Assembly: GCA_016703945.1 (NCBI GenBank)
Contig: JADJBC010000021.1
Coordinates: 39,997-103,996 of the forward strand
Reading direction: 5' to 3'
DNA: 64,000 bases
From: Candidatus Aalborgicola danicus
GTDB taxonomy: Bacteria > Pseudomonadota > Gammaproteobacteria > Burkholderiales > Burkholderiaceae_C
Shown: in pieces, positions 41,632 to 52,643 of the stretch
Layout: every line of letters starts with the position of its first letter
Numbering within the stretch: position 1 is the first letter of the stretch
Notes under the pieces: generated by a model
Databases searched by the model: none
What the model saw: only the letters and a program-made list of their open reading frames with translations
What the model was told of the DNA's origin: nothing
Position numbers and translations under genes: made by a program

Positions 41632-44600
41632 ATGGCTTATACATACACAGAACGCAAGCGAATTCGCAAAAATTTCGGTAATCGCGATAGCGTGCTCGAA
41701 ATCCCCTACCTTTTGCAAATGCAGAAGGATGCCTACACTGCATTTCTGCAAGCCGATGTTGCACCCAAGAAGCGGACCGTAGAAGGTTTACAAGCGGCGT
41801 TTGAAGCGGCTTTCCCCATCGTCTCGCACAATGGTTTTGTCGAGATGAAGTACCTGGAATACAGCCTGGCCAAACCCGCATTCGACGTTCGCGAATGCCA
41901 GACCCGTGGTCTGACGTTTGCCTCGGCTGTTCGCGCCAAAGTGCAACTGATCATCTATGACCGCGAGTCCTCCACGTCGCAAAACAAGGTGGTCAAGGAA
42001 GTCAAAGAGCAAGAAGTCTACATGGGCGAAGTGCCGCTGATGACCGGCAAGGGTTCCTTCATCATTAACGGCACTGAACGCGTGATCGTGTCCCAGTTGC
42101 ACCGTTCTCCTGGCGTATTCTTTGAGCACGACAAGGGCAAAACCCACAGTTCGGGCAAGCTGCTGTTCTCCGCACGCATCATCCCCTACCGCGGTTCATG
42201 GCTGGACTTTGAGTTCGATCCCAAGGACCTGCTGTACTTCCGTGTCGACCGCCGTCGCAAGATGCCGGTCACGATATTGCTCAAGGCCATTGGCCTGACC
42301 AATGAATCTATCTTGGCCAACTTCTTCGTCAACGACAACTTCCGTTTGATGGACAGTGGCGCCCAGATGGAGTTCGTCGCCGAGCGTCTGCGTGGTGAGG
42401 TGGCCCGTTTCGACATTACCGACAAGAGTGGCAAGGTTGTTGTCGCCAAAGACAAGCGTGTCACCGCCCGTCATACCCGTGAACTGGAGCAGTCCGCGAC
42501 TACGCACATCAGCGTGCCAGAAGACTTCCTAATCGGTCGTGTCGCGGCCCGCAATGTAATTGACGAAGACACTGGCGAAATCGTGGCCAAGGCCAACGAA
42601 GAACTGACCGAAGCCTTGCTCAAGAAACTGCGTTTGGCCGGTGTGCAAGATCTGCCTTGTATTTACACCAATGAGCTAGACCAAGGCGCCTACATCTCAC
42701 AAACCTTGCGTACCGATGAAACAGTAGACGAGTTCGCTGCCCGCGTTGCCATCTACCGCATGATGCGCCCTGGTGAGCCACCAACGGAAGATGCGGTGCA
42801 GGCCTTGTTCCAGCGGCTGTTCTACAACCCCGACACCTACGATTTGTCCCGGGTAGGTCGCATGAAGTTCAACGCCAAGATGGGTCGTACCGAATCGACC
42901 GGCCCCATGGTGCTGACCAATGAAGACATCCTGGCCGTGGTCAAAATCCTGGTCGATTTGCGTAATGGCCGTGGTGAAGTCGACGACATCGACCATTTGG
43001 GCAACCGCCGAGTCCGTTGCGTGGGTGAATTGGCCGAGAACCAGTACCGCACTGGTTTGGCCCGTATCGAAAAGGCTGTCAAGGAACGTCTGGGTCAGGC
43101 TGAGCAAGAGCCGCTGATGCCGCACGACCTGATTAACAGCAAGCCGATTTCGGCTGCATTGAAAGAGTTCTTTGGTGCATCGCAGTTGTCGCAGTTCATG
43201 GACCAGACCAATCCGTTGGCCGAAATCACCCACAAGCGCCGTGTATCGGCCCTTGGCCCAGGTGGTTTGACACGTGAACGTGCTGGATTTGAAGTGCGCG
43301 ACGTGCACGTGACCCATTACGGTCGTGTCTGCCCTATTGAAACGCCCGAAGGTCCAAACATTGGTCTTATCAATTCGCTGGCTTTGTACGCTCGCCTGAA
43401 CGAATACGGTTTCATCGAAACACCGTACCGCCGTGTGGTTGACAGCAAGGTGACTACGGACATTGATTACCTGTCGGCCATCGAAGAAGGCAAATACGTC
43501 ATCGCCCAGGCTAACGCGGCTCTGGACAAGGACGGCAAGCTGACCGGCGACCTGGTGTCGGCCCGGGAGAAGGGCGAATCCATTTTGTGCGGTGCAGAGC
43601 GCATTCAGTACATGGATGTGTCACCCGCGCAGATCGTCTCTGTGGCGGCGTCGCTCGTTCCATTCCTGGAACACGATGACGCCAACCGTGCGTTGATGGG
43701 CGCCAACATGTCGCGCCAGGCCGTGCCGGTGCTGCGGCCCGAGAAGCCCATGGTGGGAACCGGCATCGAGCGCGTGGCGGCGGTGGACTCGGGCACCGTG
43801 GTCACCGCAACCCGTGGCGGCGTGGTCGATTACATCGATGCAACCCGTATCGTGGTGCGTGTCAACGACAGCGAAGCGCAAGCCGGTGAAGTCGGTGTTG
43901 ACATCTATAACCTGATCAAGTACCAGCGTTCCAACCAGAACACCAATATCCATCAACGCCCCATCGTCAAGCGTGGCGACAAGCTGGCCAAGGGTGATGT
44001 GATTGCTGACGGCGCTTCGACCGATCTGGGCGAAATCGCCATCGGCCAGAACATGCTGGTGGCCTTCATGCCCTGGAACGGTTACAACTTCGAAGACTCG
44101 ATCCTGATCAGCGAGCGCGTGGTGGCAGAAGACCGCTACACCTCCATTCACATCGAAGAACTCGTGGTGATGGCGCGTGACACGAAGTTGGGAGCTGAGG
44201 AAATTACCCGCGATATTCCCAATCTGAGTGAACAGCAGCTGAATCGCCTGGACGAGTCCGGCATCATCTACGTGGGTGCCGAAGTCATGCCCGGCGATAC
44301 GCTGGTTGGTAAGGTCACGCCCAAGGGTGAAACCACACTGACACCTGAAGAGAAGCTGCTGCGCGCGATCTTCGGCGAGAAGGCCAGCGACGTCAAAGAC
44401 ACGTCCCTGCGGGTGGACCAGGGTTCGCAAGGCACCGTGATTGACGTGCAAGTCTTCACCCGTGAAGGCATCACCCGCGACCGCCGTGCCCAGCAGATCA
44501 TTGACGATGAACTGAAACGCTTCCGCCTGGATCTGAATGACCAGTTGCGTATCGTGGAAGCTGACGCTTTTGACCGTATCGAAAAGTTGTTGACCAACAA

Positions 44601-45744
44601 AGTTGCCAATGGTGGTCCGCAAAAGCTGGCCAAGGGTACAAAAATCGACAAGGCTTACCTGGCGTCTGTTGAGCGTTTCCACTGGTTTGACATTCGCCCG
44701 GCCGACGACGAAGTGGCAAGCCAACTAGAAAGCATCAAGAACTCTTTGGAGCAAACCCGCCACAGCTTCGACCTGGCTTTTGAAGAAAAGCGCAAGAAGC
44801 TGACACAGGGCGACGAATTGCCCGCAGGCGTGTTGAAGATGGTCAAGGTCTACATTGCGGTCAAGCGCCGCTTGCAGCCCGGTGACAAGATGGCCGGTCG
44901 CCACGGTAACAAGGGGGTGGTTTCCAAGATCACTCCGGTGGAGGACATGCCCTACATGGCCGACGGTACTCCGGTCGACATCGTGCTGAACCCGCTGGGC
45001 GTGCCTTCGCGTATGAACATCGGTCAGGTGCTGGAAGTGCATTTGGGCTGGGCCGGCAAGGGTTTGGGTCACCGCATTGGTGACATGCTGCAGCGTGAAG
45101 CTGCTGCTGCCGAGATCCGTGCTTTCCTGGAACGCATCTACAACGGCACCGGTCGCAAGGAAGACCTGGGCCAGTTGTCGGATGACGAAATCCGCAACAT
45201 GGCACAAGAGTTGACCAACGGCGTGCCGTTCGCTTCTCCTGTGTTCGATGGTGCTACCGAGGCAGAAATTGGCGACATGCTGCAACTGGCCTTCCCGGAC
45301 GACGTAGCCAAGGCCAAGGGCCTGACCGTTGCACGTACCCAGGCCCAGTTGTATGACGGCCGCAGTGGCGATGCCTTTGAGCGCACCACGACGGTTGGCT
45401 ACATGCACTACCTGAAGCTGCACCACTTGGTGGATGACAAGATGCACGCCCGTTCAACCGGCCCGTACTCACTGGTCACCCAGCAGCCGCTGGGTGGTAA
45501 AGCCCAGTTCGGTGGACAACGCTTCGGCGAAATGGAAGTGTGGGCACTGGAAGCCTATGGCGCTTCCTACACGCTGCAAGAAATGCTGACCGTCAAGTCC
45601 GACGACGTGCAAGGCCGTACCAAGGTTTACGAGAGCATCGTCAAGGGCGAGCACTCCATCGAAGCCGGCATGCCGGAATCGTTCAATGTGTTGGTCAAGG
45701 AAATCCGTTCCTTGGGCATCGACATCGAACTAGAGCGTAGCTGA
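41632..45744 (+). CDS. rpoB: DNA-directed RNA polymerase subunit beta
   Basis: 1370 residues, usual for betaproteobacteria. YTYTERKRIRKNFGNRDSVL at the N-terminus; the rifampicin region FFGASQLSQFMDQTNPLAEI, then THKRRVSALGPGGLTRERAG with sensitive-type residues; CPIETPEGPNIGLINSLA; KMAGRHGNKGVVSKI; and MHYLKLHHLVDDKMHARSTG near the C-terminus. ATG at 41632 follows CGGAG. Confidence 0.99.
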   Translation: MAYTYTERKRIRKNFGNRDSVLEIPYLLQMQKDAYTAFLQADVAPKKRTVEGLQAAFEAAFPIVSHNGFVEMKYLEYSLAKPAFDVRECQTRGLTFASAVRAKVQLIIYDRESSTSQNKVVKEVKEQEVYMGEVPLMTGKGSFIINGTERVIVSQLHRSPGVFFEHDKGKTHSSGKLLFSARIIPYRGSWLDFEFDPKDLLYFRVDRRRKMPVTILLKAIGLTNESILANFFVNDNFRLMDSGAQMEFVAERLRGEVARFDITDKSGKVVVAKDKRVTARHTRELEQSATTHISVPEDFLIGRVAARNVIDEDTGEIVAKANEELTEALLKKLRLAGVQDLPCIYTNELDQGAYISQTLRTDETVDEFAARVAIYRMMRPGEPPTEDAVQALFQRLFYNPDTYDLSRVGRMKFNAKMGRTESTGPMVLTNEDILAVVKILVDLRNGRGEVDDIDHLGNRRVRCVGELAENQYRTGLARIEKAVKERLGQAEQEPLMPHDLINSKPISAALKEFFGASQLSQFMDQTNPLAEITHKRRVSALGPGGLTRERAGFEVRDVHVTHYGRVCPIETPEGPNIGLINSLALYARLNEYGFIETPYRRVVDSKVTTDIDYLSAIEEGKYVIAQANAALDKDGKLTGDLVSAREKGESILCGAERIQYMDVSPAQIVSVAASLVPFLEHDDANRALMGANMSRQAVPVLRPEKPMVGTGIERVAAVDSGTVVTATRGGVVDYIDATRIVVRVNDSEAQAGEVGVDIYNLIKYQRSNQNTNIHQRPIVKRGDKLAKGDVIADGASTDLGEIAIGQNMLVAFMPWNGYNFEDSILISERVVAEDRYTSIHIEELVVMARDTKLGAEEITRDIPNLSEQQLNRLDESGIIYVGAEVMPGDTLVGKVTPKGETTLTPEEKLLRAIFGEKASDVKDTSLRVDQGSQGTVIDVQVFTREGITRDRRAQQIIDDELKRFRLDLNDQLRIVEADAFDRIEKLLTNKVANGGPQKLAKGTKIDKAYLASVERFHWFDIRPADDEVASQLESIKNSLEQTRHSFDLAFEEKRKKLTQGDELPAGVLKMVKVYIAVKRRLQPGDKMAGRHGNKGVVSKITPVEDMPYMADGTPVDIVLNPLGVPSRMNIGQVLEVHLGWAGKGLGHRIGDMLQREAAAAEIRAFLERIYNGTGRKEDLGQLSDDEIRNMAQELTNGVPFASPVFDGATEAEIGDMLQLAFPDDVAKAKGLTVARTQAQLYDGRSGDAFERTTTVGYMHYLKLHHLVDDKMHARSTGPYSLVTQQPLGGKAQFGGQRFGEMEVWALEAYGASYTLQEMLTVKSDDVQGRTKVYESIVKGEHSIEAGMPESFNVLVKEIRSLGIDIELERS

Positions 45745-45772
45745 TCGCGAACAAGAAAAGTAGCATGAATTT

Positions 45773-45824
45773 TTGCGGGACAGTCCGCAGCTGCCCAGCG
45801 GCAAGCTCTGTCCTCAACTGATTA
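45773..45824 (+). repeat. GGGACAG-family hairpin repeat, copy 6
   Basis: TTTTGCGGGACAGTCC, then AGCTCTGTCCTCAACTGATT; fills the rpoB-rpoC gap and is directly followed by the rpoC Shine-Dalgarno AAGGAAG. Confidence 0.8.
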
Positions 45825-45834
45825 AGGAAGTTCT

Positions 45835-48800
45835 ATGAAATCATTACTCGACCTGTTCAAGCAGTTCACGCCCGATGAGCACTTCGGTGCCATCAAAATC
45901 GGCATGGCCTCGCCCGAAAAGATCCGTTCGTGGTCTTTTGGTGAAGTGCGCAAGCCTGAAACCATCAACTACCGCACCTTCAAGCCCGAGCGTGATGGCC
46001 TGTTTTGCGCAAAGATCTTCGGACCCATCAAGGACTACGAATGCCTGTGCGGCAAGTACAAGCGATTGAAGCACCGCGGCGTGATCTGCGAGAAGTGCGG
46101 CGTTGAAGTCACACAGACCAAGGTGCGCCGCGAACGCATGGGTCACATTGACCTGGCCGCGCCTTGCGCCCACATCTGGTTCCTGAAGTCCCTGCCCAGC
46201 CGTTTGGGCCTGGTGCTGGACATGACGCTGCGTGACATCGAACGCGTGTTGTACTTTGAAGCATACGTCGTCACCGACCCCGGCATGACCCCGCTGAAGA
46301 AGTTCAGCATCATGTCGGAAGACGACTTCGACGCCAAGTTCAAGGAATACGGCGACGAGTTCCAGGCCAAGATGGGCGCGGAAGGTATCAAGGACCTGCT
46401 GCAAAGCATCGACATCGAAGTCTCGATCGAGAAGCTGCGCAACGACCTGACCGGCTCCGAACTCAAGATCAAGAAAAACGCCAAGCGTTTGAAGGTTCTG
46501 GAAGCGTTCAAGAAGTCTGGCATCAAGCCTGAGTGGATGGTTCTGGACGTGTTGCCTGTGTTGCCACCGGACCTGCGTCCGCTCGTTCCTCTGGACGGTG
46601 GTCGTTTTGCGACCTCGGACCTGAACGATCTGTACCGCCGCGTTATCAACCGCAACAGCCGTCTGCGCCGTTTGCTGGAATTGAAGGCACCGGAAATCAT
46701 TGCACGCAACGAAAAGCGTATGTTGCAAGAAGCCGTGGACAGCTTGCTGGACAACGGTCGCCGCGGCAAGGCTATGACAGGCGCCAACAAACGCGCCCTC
46801 AAATCCCTGGCCGACATGATCAAGGGCAAATCCGGTCGTTTCCGCCAGAATTTGCTGGGCAAGCGCGTGGATTACTCCGGTCGTTCCGTGATTACCGTAG
46901 GCCCAACACTCAAGCTGCACCAATGCGGTCTGCCGAAACTGATGGCTCTGGAGCTGTTCAAGCCTTTCATCTTTGCACGCCTGGAAACCATGGGCATTGC
47001 GACCACGATCAAGGCAGCCAAGAAGGAAGTTGAATCCGGTACCCCCGTCGTGTGGGACATTCTGGAAGAGGTCATCAAAGAGCACCCCGTGATGCTGAAC
47101 CGTGCGCCAACGCTGCACCGTTTGGGTATCCAGGCGTTCGAGCCCATCCTGATTGAAGGCAAGGCGATCCAGCTGCACCCTCTCGTGTGCGCGGCCTTCA
47201 ATGCCGACTTTGACGGTGACCAGATGGCGGTTCACGTGCCCTTGTCGGTGGAAGCACAAATGGAAGCCCGCACGCTGATGCTGGCCTCCAACAACGTGCT
47301 GTTCCCTGCCAACGGCGAGCCTTCTATTGTTCCTTCCCAGGACGTGGTGCTGGGTCTGTACTACACAACCCGCGAACGCATCAACGGCAAGGGCGAGGGA
47401 CTGATCTTCGCCGACACCGGCGAAGTGCAACGCGCGTTTGACGCGGGTGAAGTCGAACTGAATGCCCGCATCAACGTGCGTTTGACCGAGTACACCAAGG
47501 ACAAGGAAACCGGCGAATTCACGGCCTCGACCAAGCTGTGGGAAACCACCGCAGGCCGTGCATTGTTGTCCGAGATCCTGCCCAAGGGCCTGCCGTTCTC
47601 CAACATCAACAAGGCTTTGAAGAAGAAGGAAATCTCCAAGCTAATCAACGTGTCTTTCCGCAAGTGCGGATTGAAAGACACGGTGGTGTTTGCCGACAAG
47701 CTTCTGCAAGCCGGTTTCCGTTTGGCGACCCGTGCTGGTATTTCTATCTGTATCGATGACATGTTGGTGCCGCAAGAGAAGCACGGCATCATTGAGCGGG
47801 CGCAGAAGGAAGTCAAAGAGATCGAACAGCAATACGTGTCCGGTCTGGTGACTGCCGGTGAGCGCTACAACAAAGTGGTCGATATCTGGGGCAAGTCGGG
47901 TGACGAAGTGTCCAAGGTGATGATGGCCAAGTTGTCCAAGGAAACTGTCACCGACCGCCATGGCAACCAGGTCCAGCAGGAGTCATTCAACTCCATCTAC
48001 ATGATGGCCGACTCCGGCGCCCGCGGTTCTGCAGCACAGATTCGCCAAGTGGCCGGTATGCGGGGTCTGATGGCCAAGCCTGACGGTTCCATTATCGAGA
48101 CGCCCATCACCGCGAACTTCCGCGAAGGTCTGAACGTGTTGGAGTATTTCATCTCCACCCACGGTGCCCGTAAGGGTCTGGCCGACACGGCGTTGAAGAC
48201 CGCGAATTCCGGTTACCTGACCCGCCGTTTGGTGGATGTGACCCAAGACTTGGTCGTTACCGAACAGGACTGCGGAACCCACGGTGGTTACCTGATGCGC
48301 GCTATCGTCGAAGGCGGTGAAGTGATCGAATCCTTGCGCGACCGCGTGCTGGGCCGTACCGCTGCCGAAGATGTGTTGCATCCAGAGAACCGCTCCGTGT
48401 TGGCCACTGCCGGAACGATGCTGGACGAAGACCTGATCGAAGAGCTGGAACTCGCTGGTGTGGATGAGGTCAAGGTGCGTACGGCATTGACCTGTGAAAC
48501 CCGTTTCGGTATCTGCGCCAAGTGTTACGGCCGAGATTTGGGCCGTGGTGGTTTGATCAATGGCGGCGAAGCGGTCGGTGTGATCGCTGCGCAATCCATC
48601 GGTGAACCCGGCACCCAGCTGACCATGCGCACCTTCCACATCGGTGGTGCGGCATCCCGTGCGGCCATTGCCTCTAGCGTGGAAGCCAAGTCCAACGGGG
48701 TCATCGGCTTCAACGCCACCATGCGTTACGTGACCAACAGCAAGAAGGAGTTGGTGGTGATTGCCCGTTCAGGAGAAATCATCATTCACGACGAGCATGG

Positions 48801-50062
48801 TCGCGAGCGTGAGCGCCACAAGGTGCCCTACGGTGCCATCCTGACCGTAAAGGCCGACCAGACTATCAAAGCTGGAGCCATTTTGGCCAATTGGGATCCG
48901 TTGACCCGACCCATCATTACCGAATTCGCCGGCAAGGCGCATTTCGAGAATGTGGAAGAGGGTTTGACGGTTGCCAAGCAGGTCGACGAAGTGACCGGTT
49001 TGTCCACCATGGTGGTTATCGATCCGAAGCGCCGTGGTGCTGCCAAGGTCGTGCGGCCACAGGTCAAGTTGATTGACGCCACCGGCAACGAAGTGAAGAT
49101 TCCCGGGGACTGACCACTCCGTGACTATCGGCTTCCCGGTTGGTGCGCTGATTCAAGTGCGTGACGGTCTGGAAGTGGGCCCCGGCGAAGTGCTGGCCCG
49201 CATCCCGATCGAAGGCCAGAAGACCCGTGACATTACCGGTGGTTTGCCACGGGTTGCCGAGTTGTTCGAAGCCCGTACGCCCAAGGACAAAGGCACGTTG
49301 GCGGAAATCACAGGAACGGTGTCATTCGGTAAGGAAACCAAGGGCAAGATTCGCCTGCAGATTACCGATCCCGATGGCAAGGTCTGGGAAGACCTGGTGC
49401 CCAAGGAAAAGAACATGCTGGTGCACGAAGGCCAGGTCGTCAACAAGGGCGAGTCCGTGGTGGATGGCCCGGCCGACCCGCAGGACATTCTGCGCTTGCT
49501 GGGCTCCGAAGAGCTGGCACGTTACATCGTGGACGAAGTGCAGGACGTGTACCGCTTGCAGGGTGTGAAGATCAACGACAAGCACATCGAAGTGATTGTT
49601 CGCCAGATGCTGCGCCGTGTGGTGGTCGAGAACGCTGGTGACTCCAGCTACATCAATGGGGAACAGGTCGAGCGTTCCGAAATGCTCAACACCAACGATG
49701 CACTCCGAGCCGAAGGCAAGATTCCGGTCACATTTACCAACTTGCTGCTGGGTATTACCAAGGCGTCACTGTCCACCGACAGCTTCATCAGCGCGGCTTC
49801 CTTCCAGGAAACCACCCGCGTGTTGACTGAAGCGGCGATCATGGGCAAGCGCGATGAGTTGCGTGGCCTGAAGGAAAACGTCATCGTCGGTCGTCTGATT
49901 CCCGCTGGAACCGGCCTGGCCTACCACGAGGCTCGCAAGGTGAGGGAGAACATGGACGACGCCGAGCGCCGTGCCATTGCCGAAGCGGAAGCCGCAGAAC
50001 TGGCTGGCGACACTGCGTTGGTGGGTGAGCCAGGTGCCGATGAAGGCGGTGCCGCAGAATAG
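45835..50062 (+). CDS. rpoC: DNA-directed RNA polymerase subunit beta', apparent +1 frameshift at 49105-49108
   Basis: Catalytic subunit: zinc ribbon CLCGKYKRLKHRGVICEKC, active-site NADFDGDQMAVHVPL, trigger-loop region and second zinc site (CETRFGICAKCY). The frame from 45835 runs to a TGA at 49111 (1092 residues, ending KIPGD). The normal protein continues as IPGTDHSVTIGF, which is recovered in another frame up to 50062 if one G is dropped from the GGGG run at 49105-49108; the second part (49121-50062) carries GALIQVRDGLEVGPGEVLAR through to a normal C-terminus. Because the subunit is essential and both halves are otherwise intact, a one-base sequence error is the simplest explanation; a programmed shift is less likely. 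Confidence 0.95.
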
Positions 50063-50070
50063 AGATAGTC

Positions 50071-50126
50071 TGCTATAGTTAGTATAGCGCCCCAAGTCCA
50101 ATACACGAGGGCTTGGGGCTTTTTTC
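50071..50126 (+). terminator. rpoC rho-independent terminator, apparently made from a palindromic repeat (copy H)
   Basis: Stem GCCCCAAG (50089-50096) with CTTGGGGC (50112-50119) then TTTTTT. The segment GCTATAGTTAGTATAGC plus ATACACGAGGGCTTGGGGC keeps the landmarks of the CACGAGGGCT repeat family. Confidence 0.85.
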
Positions 50127-50172
50127 GTTTAGTGCCTTGGGCAATAGGCCCGAGCCAGTGCGCGGCTTGGAC

Positions 50173-50721
50173 ATGAATTACTCTCTGTTGTTATGGATCA
50201 CCTTTGCGATCGCAGTATTTTGGTGTGTGGGTGTCTACAACCGCCTGATGCGCATGCGAACCAAGGGTTTAGACGCACTAATTTCAGTCGAAAAGGATCT
50301 GCGACAGTATGCGGAACTGGTGCGTGGGCAAGGCCCTTTGCTTGCTTCAGGGCAGCTGGACAACAGGGTAGGTGACCCCATTCCGGTCTTGAGCTCACTA
50401 ACGGTGGCTTGGCAGGAAATGGAACAGGCATTGAAGGAGGCTGTTTCGATGCCGCTTGCTGAAGAGCCTTTGTCGCGGCTGGCTACACGTCTGGTCGCGA
50501 TGCAACACGCCTGGGACGCGGTGTGTGAAACGCCTGCCGACCTTGCTGGACCCATCGTGCCAGAAACGTTGCGAAGTCGCTGGGAAACCATTGCATTGAG
50601 CGTTGAGACATCGAGCGGCCGGTTCAACCACAAGATGAAAGTCTACAACCAAGCTTTGACACAGTTTCCCGCCAGCCTCATCGTCGGCTTGTTGGCTCTA
50701 AAACCAGCGGGTCAGCTGTGA
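50173..50721 (+). CDS. LemA-family membrane protein
   Basis: 182 residues. One N-terminal membrane segment (LLLWITFAIAVFWCVGVYN) then a helical cytoplasmic or periplasmic domain with LemA hallmarks: RLMRMRTKGLDALISVEKDL and FNHKMKVYNQALTQFPASLI near the C-terminus. Function of the family is unknown. The ATG at 50173 gives the membrane segment at the N-terminus; the in-frame extension upstream would cover the rpoC terminator. Ends 7 bp before rsmB. Confidence 0.82.
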   Translation: MNYSLLLWITFAIAVFWCVGVYNRLMRMRTKGLDALISVEKDLRQYAELVRGQGPLLASGQLDNRVGDPIPVLSSLTVAWQEMEQALKEAVSMPLAEEPLSRLATRLVAMQHAWDAVCETPADLAGPIVPETLRSRWETIALSVETSSGRFNHKMKVYNQALTQFPASLIVGLLALKPAGQL

Positions 50722-50728
50722 AGACGCC

Positions 50729-52054
50729 ATGAGAACCGGTTCAGAACCTGTTCCCTTGTGGCGGCAATTGAGCGAAACGGCAGCCGTGATCGCCACCGTT
50801 CGCGATGGCGCCTCGGGTACTGCGGCACTAGACGCAGTACCGTCGGAGTTGCGCGCTGGCGTTCAGGCTCTGGCTTTTCAGGTGTGGCGCAATCTGGGTC
50901 GGGCGCAGGCACTTCGGACGCTGTTAGCCAGCAAGCTGCCACCGCCGCATGCAGATGCCCTCTTGTGTGTGGCGCTGGCCCTTGCTTGGGACACCAAGAA
51001 CGCACCATATGACATGTTCACGCTGGTTAACCAGACGGTTGAGGCCGCAAAACGGGGTCGCACAACCCATGGCCAGGCCAGTTTCCTGAATGCCTGTTTG
51101 CGGCGGTTTTTGCGTGAACAGGATGTGCTTGTCACCCGAACCGATGCTGACCCTGTCGCATACTGGAATCATCCTTCCTGGTGGATCAAGCGGATGCAGA
51201 GGGACCACCCGGACCATTGGCGTGCCATTTTGCAGGCTGCCAACAACCATGCGCCCATGACCTTGCGGGTCAATGTACGCAAGACAACGGCGACCAACTA
51301 TCTTGCGATGCTGTCGCAAGCGGGGATCGGTGCGCGCGCTGCTGCCAACGATGCAATCGTGCTTGAGCAACCTACTTCAGTGTCGCAACTTCCAGGGTTC
51401 GACCTGGGCCTGGTGTCGGTGCAGGATGCAGCGGCGCAAATTGCAGCGCCCTTATTGTTGGGCGCAAGTGACACGTCCGATGGGCTGCGGATCCTGGACG
51501 CCTGTGCCGCGCCGGGCGGAAAAACAGGCCACCTCGCAGAACTGACGAACAGTCTGGTCATGGCTTTGGAAATCGATGCCCATAGAACTGGCCGCATTCG
51601 ACAAAATCTGACGCGACTCGGATTGCAGGCGGACGTTGTGACTGCAGACGCGGCTCGTCCGCAAGACTGGTGGGATGGCCAATTCTTCGATGCTATTTTG
51701 CTGGACGCTCCCTGCACCGCCTCTGGCATCGTACGACGCCATCCGGATATTCGGTGGTTGCGTCGCGAATCCGATATCACACAACTGGCCCGCGTGCAAA
51801 AACAACTGTTGCAATCGCTTTGGGCGTTGCTGCGTCCCGGGGGCCGCTTCGTGTATTGCACCTGCTCGCTATTTCTGGCTGAAGGCAGTGCCCAGGTGCA
51901 AACGTTTCTCACACACAACACTGATGCCGCTTTGCTGTCGTCCCCCGGGCATTTAATCCCGAGAAATGTCGCAAACAGTGAAGGCGTCCCAGACAATCCG
52001 AGTTGTGATTACGATGGCTTTTTTTACGCACTGCTGCAAAAACGGATGGCTTAG
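50729..52054 (+). CDS. rsmB: 16S rRNA (cytosine-967 C5) methyltransferase RsmB
   Basis: 441 residues. N-terminal NusB-like RNA-binding domain followed by a SAM methyltransferase domain: ILDACAAPGGKTGHLAEL (SAM), LLDAPCTASGIVRRHPDIRW (Pro-Cys motif IV) and VYCTCSLFLAEG (catalytic Cys, motif VI). Both cysteines used in m5C catalysis are present. The 3' end overlaps the DUF4390 gene. Confidence 0.95.
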   Translation: MRTGSEPVPLWRQLSETAAVIATVRDGASGTAALDAVPSELRAGVQALAFQVWRNLGRAQALRTLLASKLPPPHADALLCVALALAWDTKNAPYDMFTLVNQTVEAAKRGRTTHGQASFLNACLRRFLREQDVLVTRTDADPVAYWNHPSWWIKRMQRDHPDHWRAILQAANNHAPMTLRVNVRKTTATNYLAMLSQAGIGARAAANDAIVLEQPTSVSQLPGFDLGLVSVQDAAAQIAAPLLLGASDTSDGLRILDACAAPGGKTGHLAELTNSLVMALEIDAHRTGRIRQNLTRLGLQADVVTADAARPQDWWDGQFFDAILLDAPCTASGIVRRHPDIRWLRRESDITQLARVQKQLLQSLWALLRPGGRFVYCTCSLFLAEGSAQVQTFLTHNTDAALLSSPGHLIPRNVANSEGVPDNPSCDYDGFFYALLQKRMA

Positions 52055-52643
52055 TCTGGCCCTGCGCGTGCTGTGCATGTGTGGGTTTGTGGCCGTTGCT
52101 GGCTTGGCCCAAGCGCAGAATACCACTGAGATACTGCAGTACAAAGTCGAGCGTTTTGACGATGAAGTGGTTGTGTCGGCACAAATTGCGTTCGAACTTC
52201 CGGCTGTTGTGGAAGACGCGCTTCTAAAGGGTATTCCTGTTTACTTTGTTATTGAAGCCGATGTGATGCGAGAACGATGGTATTGGTATGACAAAAAAGT
52301 GGCTTCGACTGAGCGCCATATGCGCCTCGCCTACCAACCCCTTACACGCAAATGGAGAATCAATGTCACAGCGGGCGCAAGTCGAGATCCAAGTGTCGGC
52401 CTGACACTCAATCAAGGATTTGAAACACTTTCCGACGCACTAACCGCTATCAGACGGGTTGCCCGTTGGAAGATTGCGGAGGCAATTGAGCTGGACGCAA
52501 GTCTCAAGCACAAAGTTGATTTCCGATTTCGCTTGGACCTCAGTCAATTGCCACGACCTTTCCAGATCGGGGCATTGGGTCAGTCGGACTGGGACTTGTC
52601 CGCCAGTATCAGTGCGGCCCTTTTACCCACGGCTATCAAATGA
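52014..52643 (+). CDS. Exported DUF4390 protein
   Basis: 209 residues with an N-terminal hydrophobic segment (LALRVLCMCGFVAVAGLAQA) likely to be a signal peptide. Body: VERFDDEVVVSAQIAFELPA, VYFVIEADVMRERWYWYDKK, WRINVTAGASRDPSVGLTLN, a DUF4390 pattern often found next to an NtrY-type kinase and rsmB in betaproteobacteria. It overlaps rsmB by 41 bp and the kinase start by ATGA, so it is likely a periplasmic partner of that kinase (inference). Confidence 0.85.
   Translation: MAFFTHCCKNGWLSLALRVLCMCGFVAVAGLAQAQNTTEILQYKVERFDDEVVVSAQIAFELPAVVEDALLKGIPVYFVIEADVMRERWYWYDKKVASTERHMRLAYQPLTRKWRINVTAGASRDPSVGLTLNQGFETLSDALTAIRRVARWKIAEAIELDASLKHKVDFRFRLDLSQLPRPFQIGALGQSDWDLSASISAALLPTAIK

Noticed and set aside
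49100..49125. Programmed frameshift in rpoC like that of prfB
   Set aside because: No known rpoC uses one, no upstream Shine-Dalgarno-like stimulator was seen at the site, and a G-run error explains it more simply; kept only as an alternative.
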